The notes: generated by a model not told the origin, from the letters alone. Positions 15,849-24,500 are shown, numbered from the stretch's first letter. The stretch is DNA of 64,000 bases from Clostridiales bacterium (GCA_012514145.1 JAAZAV010000028.1:1-64000), one strand, 5' to 3'. Program-made: numbers and translations.

Positions 15849-16619
15849 GTGAAAACGGTGCCCTTCGAGCTGCTAAATCATACCGAGTTTTCAATAGGGA
15901 AAGTGTTCGCCGTGCCCCAGAAGCCGGCGTACGGCTTTCTGCGCTGTTATTCCAGAGCGGTGAACGGATTTCTGCTCATCGAGGCGGGAAGCTGCGCCTA
16001 CGAATGGGAGGGGGGCGATGCCGTTCTCAGACCCGGCGACATTATCTATCTGCCCGCCGGCTCAAAACATTCCATGACGGTCACGGCGGCGGACACCGCC
16101 TGGTCCCGGGTGGACTATGTCATGACCGGCGCCGACGGCGAACAGATCATTCACTCCCGTCTGCCCCTGGTCTTTCCCGGACCCGCAGAGCGGATAGTCG
16201 CCGATTCCTTTCATCAGCTCACCGCCCTCTTCTTCCGCAGCGGCGAAACTCTCCGCGCCCTCATATTGGTCTGCTCAATACTTCAGGAGCTGACCCGCAG
16301 CTGGGAAAAACGCCCCTCGTCCCGCATCACTCCCGCCCTCCGCTACATAAGCGAGCATTACTGCGAGGAGGTGGACTTCTCCCGCCTGGCCGACCTTTGC
16401 GGTCTCGGCTCGGCTCAGATGTACCGCCTCTTCCGTGCCGAAACGGGCACCACCCCCGTCGCCTACCGCAACGCCCTGCGCATAACCCGCGCCTGCCAGC
16501 TCCTCTCCTCCGCCGAATTCACCGTCTCGGAAATCGCCGATATGCTGGGCTTTGACTCTCTCTCCTACTTCTCCCGCACCTTCCGGAAGTATACCGGGCT
16601 GCCGCCCACCGAATATTAG
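15849..16619 (+). CDS. AraC-family transcriptional regulator
   Basis: A 256-residue regulator. Residues about 10-90 form a cupin-like ligand-binding domain (VLRPGDIIYLPAGSKHSM). Residues about 160-256 carry two helix-turn-helix motifs (DFSRLADLCGLGSAQMYRLF and FTVSEIADMLGFDSLSYFS) and the C-terminal signature YFSRTFRKYTGLPPTEY. The GTG start at 15849 is preceded by GAGGTGATG. It is transcribed divergently from the ferredoxin operon and converges with the GH127-like gene, so it probably activates one or both in response to a sugar. It is one of very few plus-strand genes in the left arm, as often seen for divergently placed local regulators. Confidence 0.92.
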   Translation: MKTVPFELLNHTEFSIGKVFAVPQKPAYGFLRCYSRAVNGFLLIEAGSCAYEWEGGDAVLRPGDIIYLPAGSKHSMTVTAADTAWSRVDYVMTGADGEQIIHSRLPLVFPGPAERIVADSFHQLTALFFRSGETLRALILVCSILQELTRSWEKRPSSRITPALRYISEHYCEEVDFSRLADLCGLGSAQMYRLFRAETGTTPVAYRNALRITRACQLLSSAEFTVSEIADMLGFDSLSYFSRTFRKYTGLPPTEY

Positions 16620-16648
16620 GTGATGTTCGTTTTTAATATTTCGCGCAG

Positions 16649-16680
16649 AAAATCCGCATCGGTCGTCGATGCGGATTTTT
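16649..16680. terminator. Bidirectional terminator between araC-type and GH127-like genes
   Basis: Stem AATCCGCATCG/CGATGCGGATT with a 5-base loop, flanked by AAAA on the left and TTTTT on the right. It lies between two convergent genes (stops at 16619 and 16695) and can serve both. Confidence 0.85.
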
Positions 16681-16694
16681 GTGTGTTCAGAATT

Positions 16695-18644
16695 CTACAG
16701 CCATATGCTGTGGTCGTGCCTGTCGCCGGTGATATGGTTGCCGCAGGACGCGAAGTCGCACATGACCGTCTTTGTCTCGCCCTCGTCGGTCTTCAGCGTC
16801 ACTTCATAGCGGCAGAAGGCGTCGGGGGAGGGGCTTTCGCCCGTAATGTCGCGGAGGGTCACCTCGCACTTTTTGCCGAACACACTGCCCGATTCGAACA
16901 TCTCCTCGGGGGTGTTGCCGTTTTTCAGGCTGCGCGCAAGCAGAATCGGACCCATGCGCAGGGTGCAGCGCGGCTCGGATATCAGGCTGTCGGGGTATAG
17001 GGAGGTGGGAACTCTCGGGTCCTTGCTGACGCTGCACCAGCGCACCGTCTTCCACTCCTTTTCGTCCAATTTCTTCACCGGATGAGCGAAGGGTATGAGC
17101 CGGGGGCTGCCGTCGAACCGCGCCGAGACTGTCGTTTCGCCCCGGGATATGGTGCCCAGGCTCAGATATCCGCCGGGCTCGGGCTTGTATACGCGCGTAT
17201 ACTCCCTGCCGCTCACCGCAATGCGGGTGTTTTCGCTCCACTCGGGGATTCGGACAAATACCTCCTCGGGTATGTCGGAGTCGTGATCTATCCTTATCTT
17301 AACCCTGCAATTGCGGGTGTAGCCCTCGGATATCTTAACGGTATCGGTGCCGCCGGAGCAGTCGATCTTCGTCTCGCTCTCGTTATAAAGATTTATATAT
17401 AATGCGTCACCCGTATGCATGACGGCGGAATCGGCGATGTTCAGCAGTCCACGGGGGAGGTTGTCGACGCAGCAGTGATTGTGGCTGTAGTCCATCTGGA
17501 AGGCAATCATATGCATGCCCTGGGAGCGGAGCGCTCTTGAGCCCCACTTGCCGTCCGAGAATACCGCCCCGGGCATGGGATTCAGCGCCGCCAGCTCGAA
17601 GGCGTCCATATATCCGCTCTCTCCCGTGAGAGTAAACAGCTCGTGGCAGAGCCGCAGCCAGTGCACCGTGTCGCAGGGCTCGCTTATCGAGTTTATCTGA
17701 TATGCGGCGCCGGCGAACACGTCGTTGAAGCCCACGCTGTAAAAGGCGTTCAGCTCGTTTGTCATGAGGTTGTCGAACATGGCGCGGCAGGTGTCGAGGT
17801 ATTTCGGCTCGCCGGTCACCCTGTAGAGTTCGCAGAGACCGTCGAGACAGCTCATCAGTTCATAAGCCTTGCCCCAGTGGTCGCCGTCGCCGTACCAGGT
17901 GTGGACCGGCTTTCCGATGCGGGCGTTGGCTATGAGATTCGGCTCCCTGCCGTCCTCCCGCTCCAGGTCCGCGGCGGTGTCGAGGCAGAGTTTAAGGTAG
18001 CGCTCATCGCCTGTGTGGCGGTAGAGAATCAGCATGGGTTTTATTATCGACACGCTTGGGAAGCCGGCGTGTGCGCCCGTCTCTGCCAAAGTCAATCCCA
18101 GCCGGTCAAGCTGTTCTATGAGGAAATCCGCCATGCCCCGGCAGCCGTCCAAAAGCGCCGTGTCGCCGATCAGCTCGTAGCATTCAAGCATTCCCCAGAG
18201 GGTGTATTTGCGGCACCAGATGTTCCAGCACCAGGTGCACGGCCAGCCGACGGTCTTTATCGTGGCTTCGGGGTCGGCGGAGGTGACGAAATCGGCGTTC
18301 ACATAGCTGCCGAGATAGCCGTCCTCCCGCTGGCAGGCGAGCAGCCGGCGGCAGCTCCCGTGAAGGAATTCCTTTAACTTCTCGTCGCCCGTGTAGCGGC
18401 AGACACGCGCCGCCGAGACAGCCATCTTGCCCCAGAATTCGCCCCGCCAGAAGCCGGCGCCCGTCTCGTCGTCACGGGGATTGGTGAACGCCTCCTCCGC
18501 CTCGGCGAAAATCGTGTCATAGGCGAAGTCGGAGCGCAGCCGCTCGTCAAAGAAGCGGTCGGCAAGCCTGCCCAGATAGCCCCCCATGCGGGTATCGCTC
18601 AGCCGGGGCGGGTTGAGTTTGTTTTTGACTTTGTATTCCGTCAT
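16695..18644 (-). CDS. GH127-like beta-L-arabinofuranosidase family protein
   Basis: A 649-residue protein of the DUF1680/GH127 family. Known members remove beta-L-arabinofuranose from plant glycoproteins and glycans with a zinc-supported cysteine nucleophile. The expected metal and nucleophile pattern is present: Glu322-x-Cys324 (SEPCDTVHW) and Cys391-Cys392 followed by Asn395 (HCCVDNLPRG). An (alpha/alpha)6 barrel fills about residues 1-420, and beta domains follow. No signal peptide, so it is cytoplasmic. GAGGCG precedes the ATG. The gene is convergent with the AraC regulator and fits a pectin or arabinan side-chain pathway. Confidence 0.88.
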   Translation of the reverse strand: MTEYKVKNKLNPPRLSDTRMGGYLGRLADRFFDERLRSDFAYDTIFAEAEEAFTNPRDDETGAGFWRGEFWGKMAVSAARVCRYTGDEKLKEFLHGSCRRLLACQREDGYLGSYVNADFVTSADPEATIKTVGWPCTWCWNIWCRKYTLWGMLECYELIGDTALLDGCRGMADFLIEQLDRLGLTLAETGAHAGFPSVSIIKPMLILYRHTGDERYLKLCLDTAADLEREDGREPNLIANARIGKPVHTWYGDGDHWGKAYELMSCLDGLCELYRVTGEPKYLDTCRAMFDNLMTNELNAFYSVGFNDVFAGAAYQINSISEPCDTVHWLRLCHELFTLTGESGYMDAFELAALNPMPGAVFSDGKWGSRALRSQGMHMIAFQMDYSHNHCCVDNLPRGLLNIADSAVMHTGDALYINLYNESETKIDCSGGTDTVKISEGYTRNCRVKIRIDHDSDIPEEVFVRIPEWSENTRIAVSGREYTRVYKPEPGGYLSLGTISRGETTVSARFDGSPRLIPFAHPVKKLDEKEWKTVRWCSVSKDPRVPTSLYPDSLISEPRCTLRMGPILLARSLKNGNTPEEMFESGSVFGKKCEVTLRDITGESPSPDAFCRYEVTLKTDEGETKTVMCDFASCGNHITGDRHDHSIWL

Positions 18645-18840
18645 ATTTTATACGCGCCTCTCTTTCGTGGATTTATTTTGCGCTGTGCGGATCGGATTGA
18701 TGATATTGATGATATTTATGTCTGCGGGTCGTCCCGGAAACCATTATCACGCGGAAAATGAAAGGTGTGCTTAATTTCTGTTTTTCCTATTGACGTCGAT
18801 ACTGCCGTCTTGCACACATTCATAATTATCCAAACCATAC
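18645..18840. other. Intergenic stretch upstream of the GH127-like gene
   Basis: Moderately AT-rich. It must contain the promoter of the GH127-like gene, but no convincing -35/-10 pair was found; GATAAT near 18745 (minus strand) is the best weak -10. Together with the decamer array this makes a 448-base gap without a gene. Confidence 0.5.
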
Positions 18841-19078
18841 TCTTCTCAACTCTTCTCGGCTTTTCTCAACTCTTCTCAACTCTTCTCAACTTTTCTTAAC
18901 TCTTCTTAACTCTTCTCAACTTTTCTCAGCTTTTCTCAACTCTTCTCAGCTTTTCTCAACTCTTCTCAACTTTTCTTAACTTTTCTCAACTTTTCTTAAC
19001 TCTTCTCAGCTTTTCTCAGCTTTTCTCAACTCTTCTCAACTTTTCTCAACTTTTCTCAACTTTTCTTAACTCTTCTTA
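18841..19078. repeat. Decamer tandem array, 24 units of TYTTCTYARC
   Basis: Twenty-three complete 10-bp units and one partial unit in perfect register. Variation is confined to transitions at positions 2, 7 and 9 (plus one at 8), so every complete unit keeps the pattern seven pyrimidines, two purines, one pyrimidine. The minus strand is interrupted by stops in the frames checked and no start or ribosome binding site is present, so it is probably non-coding. The array begins 15 bases past the stop codon of the AT-rich AlbA-type gene and ends about 200 bases upstream of the GH127-like gene. A 10-bp period close to the helical repeat could produce bend or protein-binding phasing. Confidence 0.95.
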
Positions 19079-19092
19079 CATGCACAGTCTTA

Positions 19093-20535
19093 TTAAAAAT
19101 TCAAGGTATAATACTGCGTACGATCGTTAACTGAGGTTCCATGCCATTCTAACAGCCCTTTCGCTTCAAGATTTTTAAGAAGCTTTCTGCAAAATGTACC
19201 GCCCTTATTGATAAGGTCTGTTGCCAGTTTTGTAGTCATTTCCTTTCCGGTATTATACATGTAATGCAAAATCATTTTTTCGTCTGTATTCAATTTATCA
19301 AATTCTTTTTGGGAGATAAGATCTTTTATTTTATCTTCGATTCTCATACTTCTGTTCAGAATATTATTTTCCAGAACCAATAAAACATTATAGTTCGGTT
19401 CGGAATATTTCGGCTTATTCAGAAATAACTTTTCCATTTCCGAGTAAATTCTCTTAACACCCTCATTCATTTCTTTCACCCATCCAAATTCGCATAAAGT
19501 TCTGGCTATTCTTGGATTTCTGGAATATCTCTGATTTAAAATATTTTCTATTGTTACTATATTAGGCAATAATCCCGGACTGAGTATTTCCAGCCTGTCA
19601 TCAAAAATCAGTACTTTTATATGTTCTCCGCGAATCGAATAATTTCTGTGAGTCAGAGCGTTAACTATACCTTCAAACCATGCAAATTCCGGGTATTCCG
19701 GCATTATTTTAAATATACCGTCTTTGTCTAAATATTGAAACTCTCTTAATTGCGTATTTATGAATTCCCTTACATCTCTGATAATATTCGGAATAGCACT
19801 GTCAAAGGTTTTTTCCTTGATTATATTGATTTCCGTACCGACTTTTTGATACATCCCGCTATATTTAATAACTCTTAATCTCGCTTGAGGCAAAAATTTC
19901 GACGGGTTTTTACCAAAAAGCAATATCCCGGCATTTGTTATCATTCCATTAATAAGTAGATTTCTCGCTTTTAATACTTCCTCGTTGGAAAGTCCGGAAA
20001 TGTTCATAATGCTCTTATAATAATTGAGCAAATCGTTATCTATATCACTTAAATCCGCCCCTTTGACAGTTTCATCCTCAAAATACCTTTGCCCTCTGTC
20101 ATATTGCAATTGTTGGATTTGTTCAAAGCTCAATTCTCTGGATTTATCATTCTGTCTCAGATAAACTCTTCCATCATATGATTTAATCACTCTGTCTGAT
20201 GAAACATCCACAGAAATAATCAATATTTTGTCATCCTGATTGTTTTCGTTTTTTACTTCTAAAATATCAAATTTCGGACTTATGGGTGTCTCTTTCAATT
20301 CCATGAGACATATATTTCTATACTCATCGATATTATGCGCTCCGCTGTAATTAAATCCTGTAACAATTCCGTCATCTTCTATACCTATGACTAACTGTCC
20401 TCCCTCTGCATTAGAAAATGCGACTAAATGCTTTAAAGTATCCAGCGGTTTTATCCTTGCGCTTTTCCTTTCAAAAAATTGATTCTCATGTTCCGAACAA
20501 TAGAAAGGCAGTTTATTTGAAATATCGATATTCAT
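19093..20535 (-). CDS. AlbA/Schlafen-type putative DNA-binding protein with ATPase-like C-terminus
   Basis: A 480-residue protein. Residues about 10-120 form an AlbA_2 (Schlafen AAA_4) domain: ENQFFERKSAR, then FSNAEGGQLVIGIEDDG. The middle has a GHKL-like ATP-binding segment (WFEGIVNALTHRNYS, then DDRLEILSPG), and the end is a winged helix-turn-helix. Such proteins are often called transcriptional regulators or helicase-related, and many lie in defence or mobile contexts; the true role is unknown. The ATG at 20535 is 7 bases from GGAGG, so the longer upstream reading is unlikely. Its A+T content is far above its neighbours, indicating horizontal acquisition. It sits where rplJ often follows rplA, next to a decamer array. 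Confidence 0.82.
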   Translation of the reverse strand: MNIDISNKLPFYCSEHENQFFERKSARIKPLDTLKHLVAFSNAEGGQLVIGIEDDGIVTGFNYSGAHNIDEYRNICLMELKETPISPKFDILEVKNENNQDDKILIISVDVSSDRVIKSYDGRVYLRQNDKSRELSFEQIQQLQYDRGQRYFEDETVKGADLSDIDNDLLNYYKSIMNISGLSNEEVLKARNLLINGMITNAGILLFGKNPSKFLPQARLRVIKYSGMYQKVGTEINIIKEKTFDSAIPNIIRDVREFINTQLREFQYLDKDGIFKIMPEYPEFAWFEGIVNALTHRNYSIRGEHIKVLIFDDRLEILSPGLLPNIVTIENILNQRYSRNPRIARTLCEFGWVKEMNEGVKRIYSEMEKLFLNKPKYSEPNYNVLLVLENNILNRSMRIEDKIKDLISQKEFDKLNTDEKMILHYMYNTGKEMTTKLATDLINKGGTFCRKLLKNLEAKGLLEWHGTSVNDRTQYYTLNF

Positions 20536-20604
20536 TATTTCCTCCATAATTAAATATACCCATATGCCGGAGATATCTGAACCCATTACCGCCGCAAATA
20601 AAAC

Positions 20605-20644
20605 AGGACAGCACCGGGGAGAATCCTCCCCCCGTTGCTGTCCT
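20605..20644 (-). terminator. Terminator of the rpmG-secE-nusG-rplK-rplA operon
   Basis: Outer stem AGGACAGCA/TGCTGTCCT and inner GGGGAG/CTCCCC form a long hairpin 13 bases after the rplA stop codon, followed on the minus strand by GTTTTATTT. The operon therefore ends after rplA rather than reading into rplJ-rplL. Confidence 0.85.
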
Positions 20645-20656
20645 TTGTGTGTTAAA

Positions 20657-21349
20657 TTAGCCTATCTTTGCCTGGTTGACCTTGATGCCGGGGCCCATGG
20701 TGGAAGCCACGACGCAGCTCTTTATGTACTGACCCTTGGCGGCAGCCGGTTTGGCTCTGATGATGGCGCCCATGAGAGCGTCGAAGTTGCCCTGAAGCTT
20801 CTCGGGGCCGAAGGATGCCTTGCCGATGGGGCAGTGGATGATGTTGGTCTTGTCGAGACGATACTCGATTTTACCCGCCTTTGCTTCCGCAACAGCCTTT
20901 GCCACGTCCGTGGTGACGGTGCCGGCCTTGGGGTTGGGCATGAGACCCTTCGGACCGAGGATACGGCCGAGACGACCGATAACGCCCATCATGTCGGGGG
21001 TTGCGATGATGACGTCGAACTCGAACCAGTTTTCCTTCTGGATCTTCTCAACGTAATCTTCTGCGCCCACATAGTCGGCGCCCGCCTCCTCGGCTTCCTT
21101 GGCGCGGTCGCCCTTGGCGAACACGAGAACGCGCACAGTCTTGCCGGTGCCGTTCGGAAGTACGACGGCGCCGCGGACCTGCTGGTCGGCGTGACGGGAG
21201 TCGACGCCCAGACGAACATGGATCTCGATGGTCTCGTCGAACTTGGCCTTCGCTGTCTTGCAGACCAGGTCGAGAGCCTCGGCGGGATCATACTGCGCGG
21301 CCTTGTCGAACAGCTTCACGCTGTCCTGATATTTCTTTCCCTTAGACAT
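20657..21349 (-). CDS. rplA: 50S ribosomal protein L1
   Basis: A 230-residue L1 protein of normal length. Recognisable segments are the basic N-terminus ([14 protein letters not shown]), the [20 protein letters not shown] core, [29 protein letters not shown] and the terminal [15 protein letters not shown]1 forms the mobile stalk of the large subunit at the E site and in many bacteria represses its own L11-L1 operon. It lies 17 bases after rplK. A strong terminator follows, so no other gene is read with it. Confidence 0.98.
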   Translation of the reverse strand: MSKGKKYQDSVKLFDKAAQYDPAEALDLVCKTAKAKFDETIEIHVRLGVDSRHADQQVRGAVVLPNGTGKTVRVLVFAKGDRAKEAEEAGADYVGAEDYVEKIQKENWFEFDVIIATPDMMGVIGRLGRILGPKGLMPNPKAGTVTTDVAKAVAEAKAGKIEYRLDKTNIIHCPIGKASFGPEKLQGNFDALMGAIIRAKPAAAKGQYIKSCVVASTMGPGIKVNQAKIG

Positions 21350-21366
21350 TTATATATACCTCCCGC

Positions 21367-21792
21367 TTATTTCTCGACCGTAACGCCCATTGAACGGGCG
21401 GTGCCGGCCACCATGCTCATTGCGGCTTCAAGCGACGCCGCGTTGAGGTCGGGCATTTTGATCTCGGCTATCTGCTTAACCTGCTCTTTTGTGAGCTGAC
21501 CAACCTTCTGCTTGTTGGGAACAGCCGAAGCGGTGTCTATGCCGAGAGCCTTCTTGATGAGAACCGGCGCGGGGGGGGTCTTGGTTATGAAAGTGAAAGA
21601 GCGGTCGGCGTAAACGGTGATGACTACCGGGATGATAAGACCGATGTCATTCTTTGTGCGCTCGTTGAACTCTTTGGTGAAGTTGGGTATCGAAACGCCG
21701 TAAGCGCCGAGAGCCGGACCTACGGGCGGCTGGGGAGTTGCCTTGCCGGCGGGAAGCTGGAGCTTTATATAGCCCGTAATTTTCTTTGCCAT
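21367..21792 (-). CDS. rplK: 50S ribosomal protein L11
   Basis: A 141-residue L11 protein. The N-terminal domain has the proline-rich [18 protein letters not shown] (PPVGPALG is diagnostic) and the C-terminal rRNA-binding domain has [15 protein letters not shown] and a terminal GTARSMGV. L11 binds 23S rRNA at the GTPase-associated centre and is needed for the RelA response. GGAGGAAAAATCACC precedes the ATG. It lies between nusG and rplA, the usual order. Confidence 0.98.
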   Translation of the reverse strand: MAKKITGYIKLQLPAGKATPQPPVGPALGAYGVSIPNFTKEFNERTKNDIGLIIPVVITVYADRSFTFITKTPPAPVLIKKALGIDTASAVPNKQKVGQLTKEQVKQIAEIKMPDLNAASLEAAMSMVAGTARSMGVTVEK

Positions 21793-21959
21793 GGTGATTT
21801 TTCCTCCAAATTGTGGTTAATAACGGCGAGACACGGTTAGTTTTGCCGCCGGCGGAACTTTCCCGCGCAAAGCGGCTCGCGTCTCTCCCACATTCGCAGA
21901 ATAACCGAGCGGACGCAAATACGGACTGCCGTCACATTGACGTTCCGCTTAACAGCCGA
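21793..21959 (-). promoter_or_regulatory. rplK leader, possible L1-binding autoregulatory region
   Basis: A 167-base gap between nusG and rplK, long for this compact operon. Read on the minus strand it contains GTGGGAG and several GC-rich inverted segments (for example GCGAGCCGC next to GCGCGGG). L1 is known to regulate the L11-L1 message by binding a leader that mimics its 23S rRNA site. The structure was not modelled, so this is a positional inference. Confidence 0.3.
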
Positions 21960-22511
21960 TCAGTAGCTGTCGATTACCTGCACCCCGTTGGATTCCAGTT
22001 CCACGGGGGTCTCGCGCCCGAACATGGACACGAGCACCTTGATCTTTTTTTTGTCTTCCGAAATCTCTTCCACCCTGCCTATGTAGCCGCTCAGGAGACC
22101 GGACGTTATCTTTACGCTGTCTCCCACCTTGTACTTCAGGGTGATGGTCTTGGGCTTCTCCACTCCTATTGCCACCACTTCCTCTTCGGTGAGGGGGGTG
22201 GGCTTGGAGCCGGGACCCACAAAGCCGGTGACGCCGCTGATGTTGCGGACGATGTGCCACGTGAAGTCGGTCATTTTCATCTTCACCAGCACGTAACCCG
22301 GGAAGATCTTGTTCTCGACCTCGCGGGGACCCTTCTCGGCGTCCTGCTCGACTACTATTTCAACCGGCACTCTCACATCGAGAATCTGATCCTGAAGACC
22401 CCGGTTCTCGATGATCTTCTCGAGATTCGCCTTTACCTTGTTCTCATAGCCCGAGTAGGTGTGTGCCACATACCAGAACGCTTCGGAAGCGTATTCTGCG
22501 AAATCGCTCAT
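21960..22511 (-). CDS. nusG: Transcription termination/antitermination factor NusG
   Basis: A 183-residue NusG. The NGN domain has AFWYVAHTYSGYENKVKANLEK and FPGYVLVKMKMTD, and the C-terminal KOW domain has YKVGDSVKITSGLLSGYIG. NusG binds RNA polymerase and affects pausing, and may link transcription with translation. The ATG at 22511 follows GGAGAG; an upstream ATG in frame is not supported by a ribosome binding site. It overlaps nothing and lies 16 bases after secE, the universal partner. Confidence 0.98.
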   Translation of the reverse strand: MSDFAEYASEAFWYVAHTYSGYENKVKANLEKIIENRGLQDQILDVRVPVEIVVEQDAEKGPREVENKIFPGYVLVKMKMTDFTWHIVRNISGVTGFVGPGSKPTPLTEEEVVAIGVEKPKTITLKYKVGDSVKITSGLLSGYIGRVEEISEDKKKIKVLVSMFGRETPVELESNGVQVIDSY

Positions 22512-22527
22512 TTTTCTCTCCGATCGG

Positions 22528-22887
22528 TCAAATAAGACCGCCGAGCCAGGATATGAGACCCTTTGAGAATATAAGGTCAAGCAGAGCTACCAGAGCGCCG
22601 GATGTAACGATGATCACGAGGCAGAGAGCCGTGCTCTTCAGTGTGTCCTTGCGGCTGAACCATACAATCTTCTTAAGCTCGCTCTTGTAGTCGCGCCAGA
22701 ATCTGCTGATTTTCTCCGTAATGCCTGCCTTCGGCTTCTTCGGCTTTACTGCCTTGTCGCCCTTGTCGCCCTTGGCATCCTTTTTGTCGGGCTTATCCGA
22801 GTTATCCGAGCCCTCGACGGCGGTTTCCTCGCTGTCGTCGAACTCTTCTTCCTCGATCCCGGCGGTGATTTTTTCCTTGTCAGCCAT
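22528..22887 (-). CDS. secE: Preprotein translocase subunit SecE with long acidic N-terminus
   Basis: A 119-residue SecE. The conserved region is KISRFWRDYKSELKKIVWFSRKDTL (split here by the cytoplasmic helix and start of the membrane helix), followed by one transmembrane segment (ALCLVIIVTSGALVALLDLIF). SecE clamps SecY in the translocon. The first 55 residues are highly charged (IEEEEFDDSEE and then a Lys/Asp-rich stretch), longer than in the usual 60-70-residue Gram-positive SecE. The ATG at 22887 follows AAGGAG. It lies 11 bases after rpmG and 16 bases before nusG. Confidence 0.95.
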   Translation of the reverse strand: MADKEKITAGIEEEEFDDSEETAVEGSDNSDKPDKKDAKGDKGDKAVKPKKPKAGITEKISRFWRDYKSELKKIVWFSRKDTLKSTALCLVIIVTSGALVALLDLIFSKGLISWLGGLI

Positions 22888-22898
22888 CTTGACGCTCC

Positions 22899-23048
22899 TT
22901 ACTTGGATTCCTTGTGAACGGTGTGCTTGCGGCAGAACCGGCAGTATTTGCTGAATTCGATTCTGTCGGGATCGTTCTTCTTGTTCTTCTTCGTGTCGTA
23001 ATTGCGCTGTTTGCAATCAGTGCACGCCAGAGTGATCTTAACTCTCAT
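22899..23048 (-). CDS. rpmG: 50S ribosomal protein L33
   Basis: A 49-residue zinc-ribbon L33 starting [17 protein letters not shown]. Two CxxC pairs (CTDC and CRFC) mark the zinc-binding form. The ATG at 23048 is preceded by GGAGG; a longer in-frame reading from 23111 is not needed. It is the first gene of the rpmG-secE-nusG-rplK-rplA operon, a common arrangement in Bacillota. Confidence 0.96.
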   Translation of the reverse strand: MRVKITLACTDCKQRNYDTKKNKKNDPDRIEFSKYCRFCRKHTVHKESK

Positions 23049-23215
23049 ATTGCACCTCCATCGATAATTTGATGCGGATCCGGCGCCTGAGTTAAAAACG
23101 CCGTCCGACAATTAATCTCCCTCAAACGGCGGACTGCGGCTTGCGCTTCAGGTCTTTTCCGCCGTGTGTTTCTCTGCCCGCACAACAAAAAAGCCCCCGC
23201 CAAAGAGGTGGAGAT

Positions 23216-23244
23216 ATTATATCACGCAACACAAGGATTGTCAA
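23216..23244 (-). promoter_or_regulatory. Consensus sigma-A promoter of the rpmG operon
   Basis: Minus strand: -35 TTGACA (23244-23239), 17-base spacer, -10 TATAAT (23221-23216). Both hexamers are perfect. The start site near 23209 gives a leader of about 160 bases before rpmG, in which no known riboswitch was recognised. This and the repeat at 23317-23515 fill most of the 570-base gap between rpmG and the next gene. Confidence 0.9.
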
Positions 23245-23316
23245 CGGTTTTTCAATTATAATCGCGCAATTCGGGCGCCGTATTTGTAAACAATTTGTGA
23301 CAATGCCGGGAGCAGC

Positions 23317-23515
23317 TTCGGAGGGAGTGCCGCAGTGACGGAGGATTAAAACTCCCTCAGAACCTAAAGCTGACAGCTCCCTCGGAGAGGGAGCCTACGG
23401 AATGCGCAACCACACAATAAGCCTCCCTCACAGAGGGAGGTGGCACGGCGACAGCCGTGACGGAGGGAGTGAAACCGTGACGGAGGGAGTGCCACGTCGG
23501 AGAGAACCCGTCATA
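23317..23515. repeat. GCCTCCCTC-type hairpin repeat, single copy
   Basis: Contains AGCTCCCTC-GGA-GAGGGAGCC, then AGCCTCCCTCACAGAGGGAGGT, then GGCACGGCGACAGCCGTGACGGAGGGAGT and a further GTGACGGAGGGAGTG. These are the blocks of the array at 58437-59115 in the opposite orientation. Similar elements are, from memory, scattered through many gut Clostridia genomes. Confidence 0.85.
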
Positions 23516-23618
23516 CAGAGCCGTATCAAAACCAAACGGGACCGTATCAGAACCGAAGTCCCGATACAGCCCCGTCTGTCACGCTATATTGAATTTTCCG
23601 TTAAATCCCGGTGTGTCA

Positions 23619-24500
23619 TTAACCGCGGCGGCGGCGGAGAGTAACGCCAGCCAGCGAGAGGATGCCGCAGATAGCTGCTGCCGCCAGGGTGATATCGGCG
23701 GTCTGAGCTGCCTGTGCGGGAGCCGCGGTGCCTGCAGCGGCGGCAGCGGCGGTGGTTTCTACGGGCGGCATGCCAAGAATGAGGGTGCCGAAGTTGCTGG
23801 GGTTGGTCCAGGAGTCAGCTCCCTTGGCGCCGTCCTTCTGCTTCCATACGGTCTGGGAGGCGCGGGAACCCTTGCCTATCGAGTTGTTCAGGCAGAGCTC
23901 GAAGCCGATCTTATCTCCGGGCTTGAATTCCTTGTAAACCGCAAGGGGCATACGAGCCTCTACGTTCCAGCCCTTATCGGTGATAACGCAGTAGGTCTTA
24001 ATCTCGTTGTGGTAGCGATCCAGCTCCATGATGGTGTCCTTCTCGCGGGAGTGGACATCGCCCTTAACGGCGGGAACGTTGGTGTAGCCGGCGAAGTTCT
24101 TTTCACCGAGTCCGCGGTAGGAGGTGTCCTTGCCGGTGTTGACGGTGCTGTAGTCGTAGTTGATCATGATGCCGAGAGCGTCCTGATCCCAGAAAGCGCC
24201 GGGATCCTTCTTCTCCACGTCGGCGTCAACCGTCTTGTCCTTGATCTCAGCGAAAATGTAAAGGTATTTGCCGTCCCAGAGGGTCCATACGTCGGCGGTG
24301 GAAATCTCGTCGCCCACGTCGGCGCCCGAGAGGTCGCCTACGAAAATCTTCTCGGCTTTGTCCCAGGCTTTGTCCCTGATGCCGTCAATGGCATCGGGAG
24401 CGCCGTAAGCCGCGGTGGTAACGGCGTCGTGTGCAGTTACCGAGATAGCCAGAGCGAAGAAGATTACGGCGGTCAGGATGATTGCGGTGAGTCTTTTCAT
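23619..24500 (-). CDS. Secreted CBM9-like surface protein with C-terminal anchor
   Basis: A 293-residue protein. A signal peptide (about residues 1-24, ending VTAH) is followed by a CBM9/DUF1083-like beta-sandwich: APDAIDGIRDKAWDKA, then ADVWTLWDGKYLYIFAEI, then WNVEARMPLA. Such domains bind carbohydrate ends or sit in surface proteins. An Ala/Thr linker, a hydrophobic helix and an RRRR tail close the protein. The sequence before the helix is AQTADIT, close in position to the PQTGD sortase signal but lacking its Gly. The minus-strand leader has a hairpin at 24533-24557 (GGCGGCAG/CTGCCGCC). Its C-terminus resembles that of the protein at 57479-58345. Confidence 0.75.
   Translation of the reverse strand: MKRLTAIILTAVIFFALAISVTAHDAVTTAAYGAPDAIDGIRDKAWDKAEKIFVGDLSGADVGDEISTADVWTLWDGKYLYIFAEIKDKTVDADVEKKDPGAFWDQDALGIMINYDYSTVNTGKDTSYRGLGEKNFAGYTNVPAVKGDVHSREKDTIMELDRYHNEIKTYCVITDKGWNVEARMPLAVYKEFKPGDKIGFELCLNNSIGKGSRASQTVWKQKDGAKGADSWTNPSNFGTLILGMPPVETTAAAAAAGTAAPAQAAQTADITLAAAAICGILSLAGVTLRRRRG

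Noticed and set aside
18841-19078. Decamer array as a CRISPR
   Set aside because: Units are directly adjacent without unique spacers and no cas genes are present.
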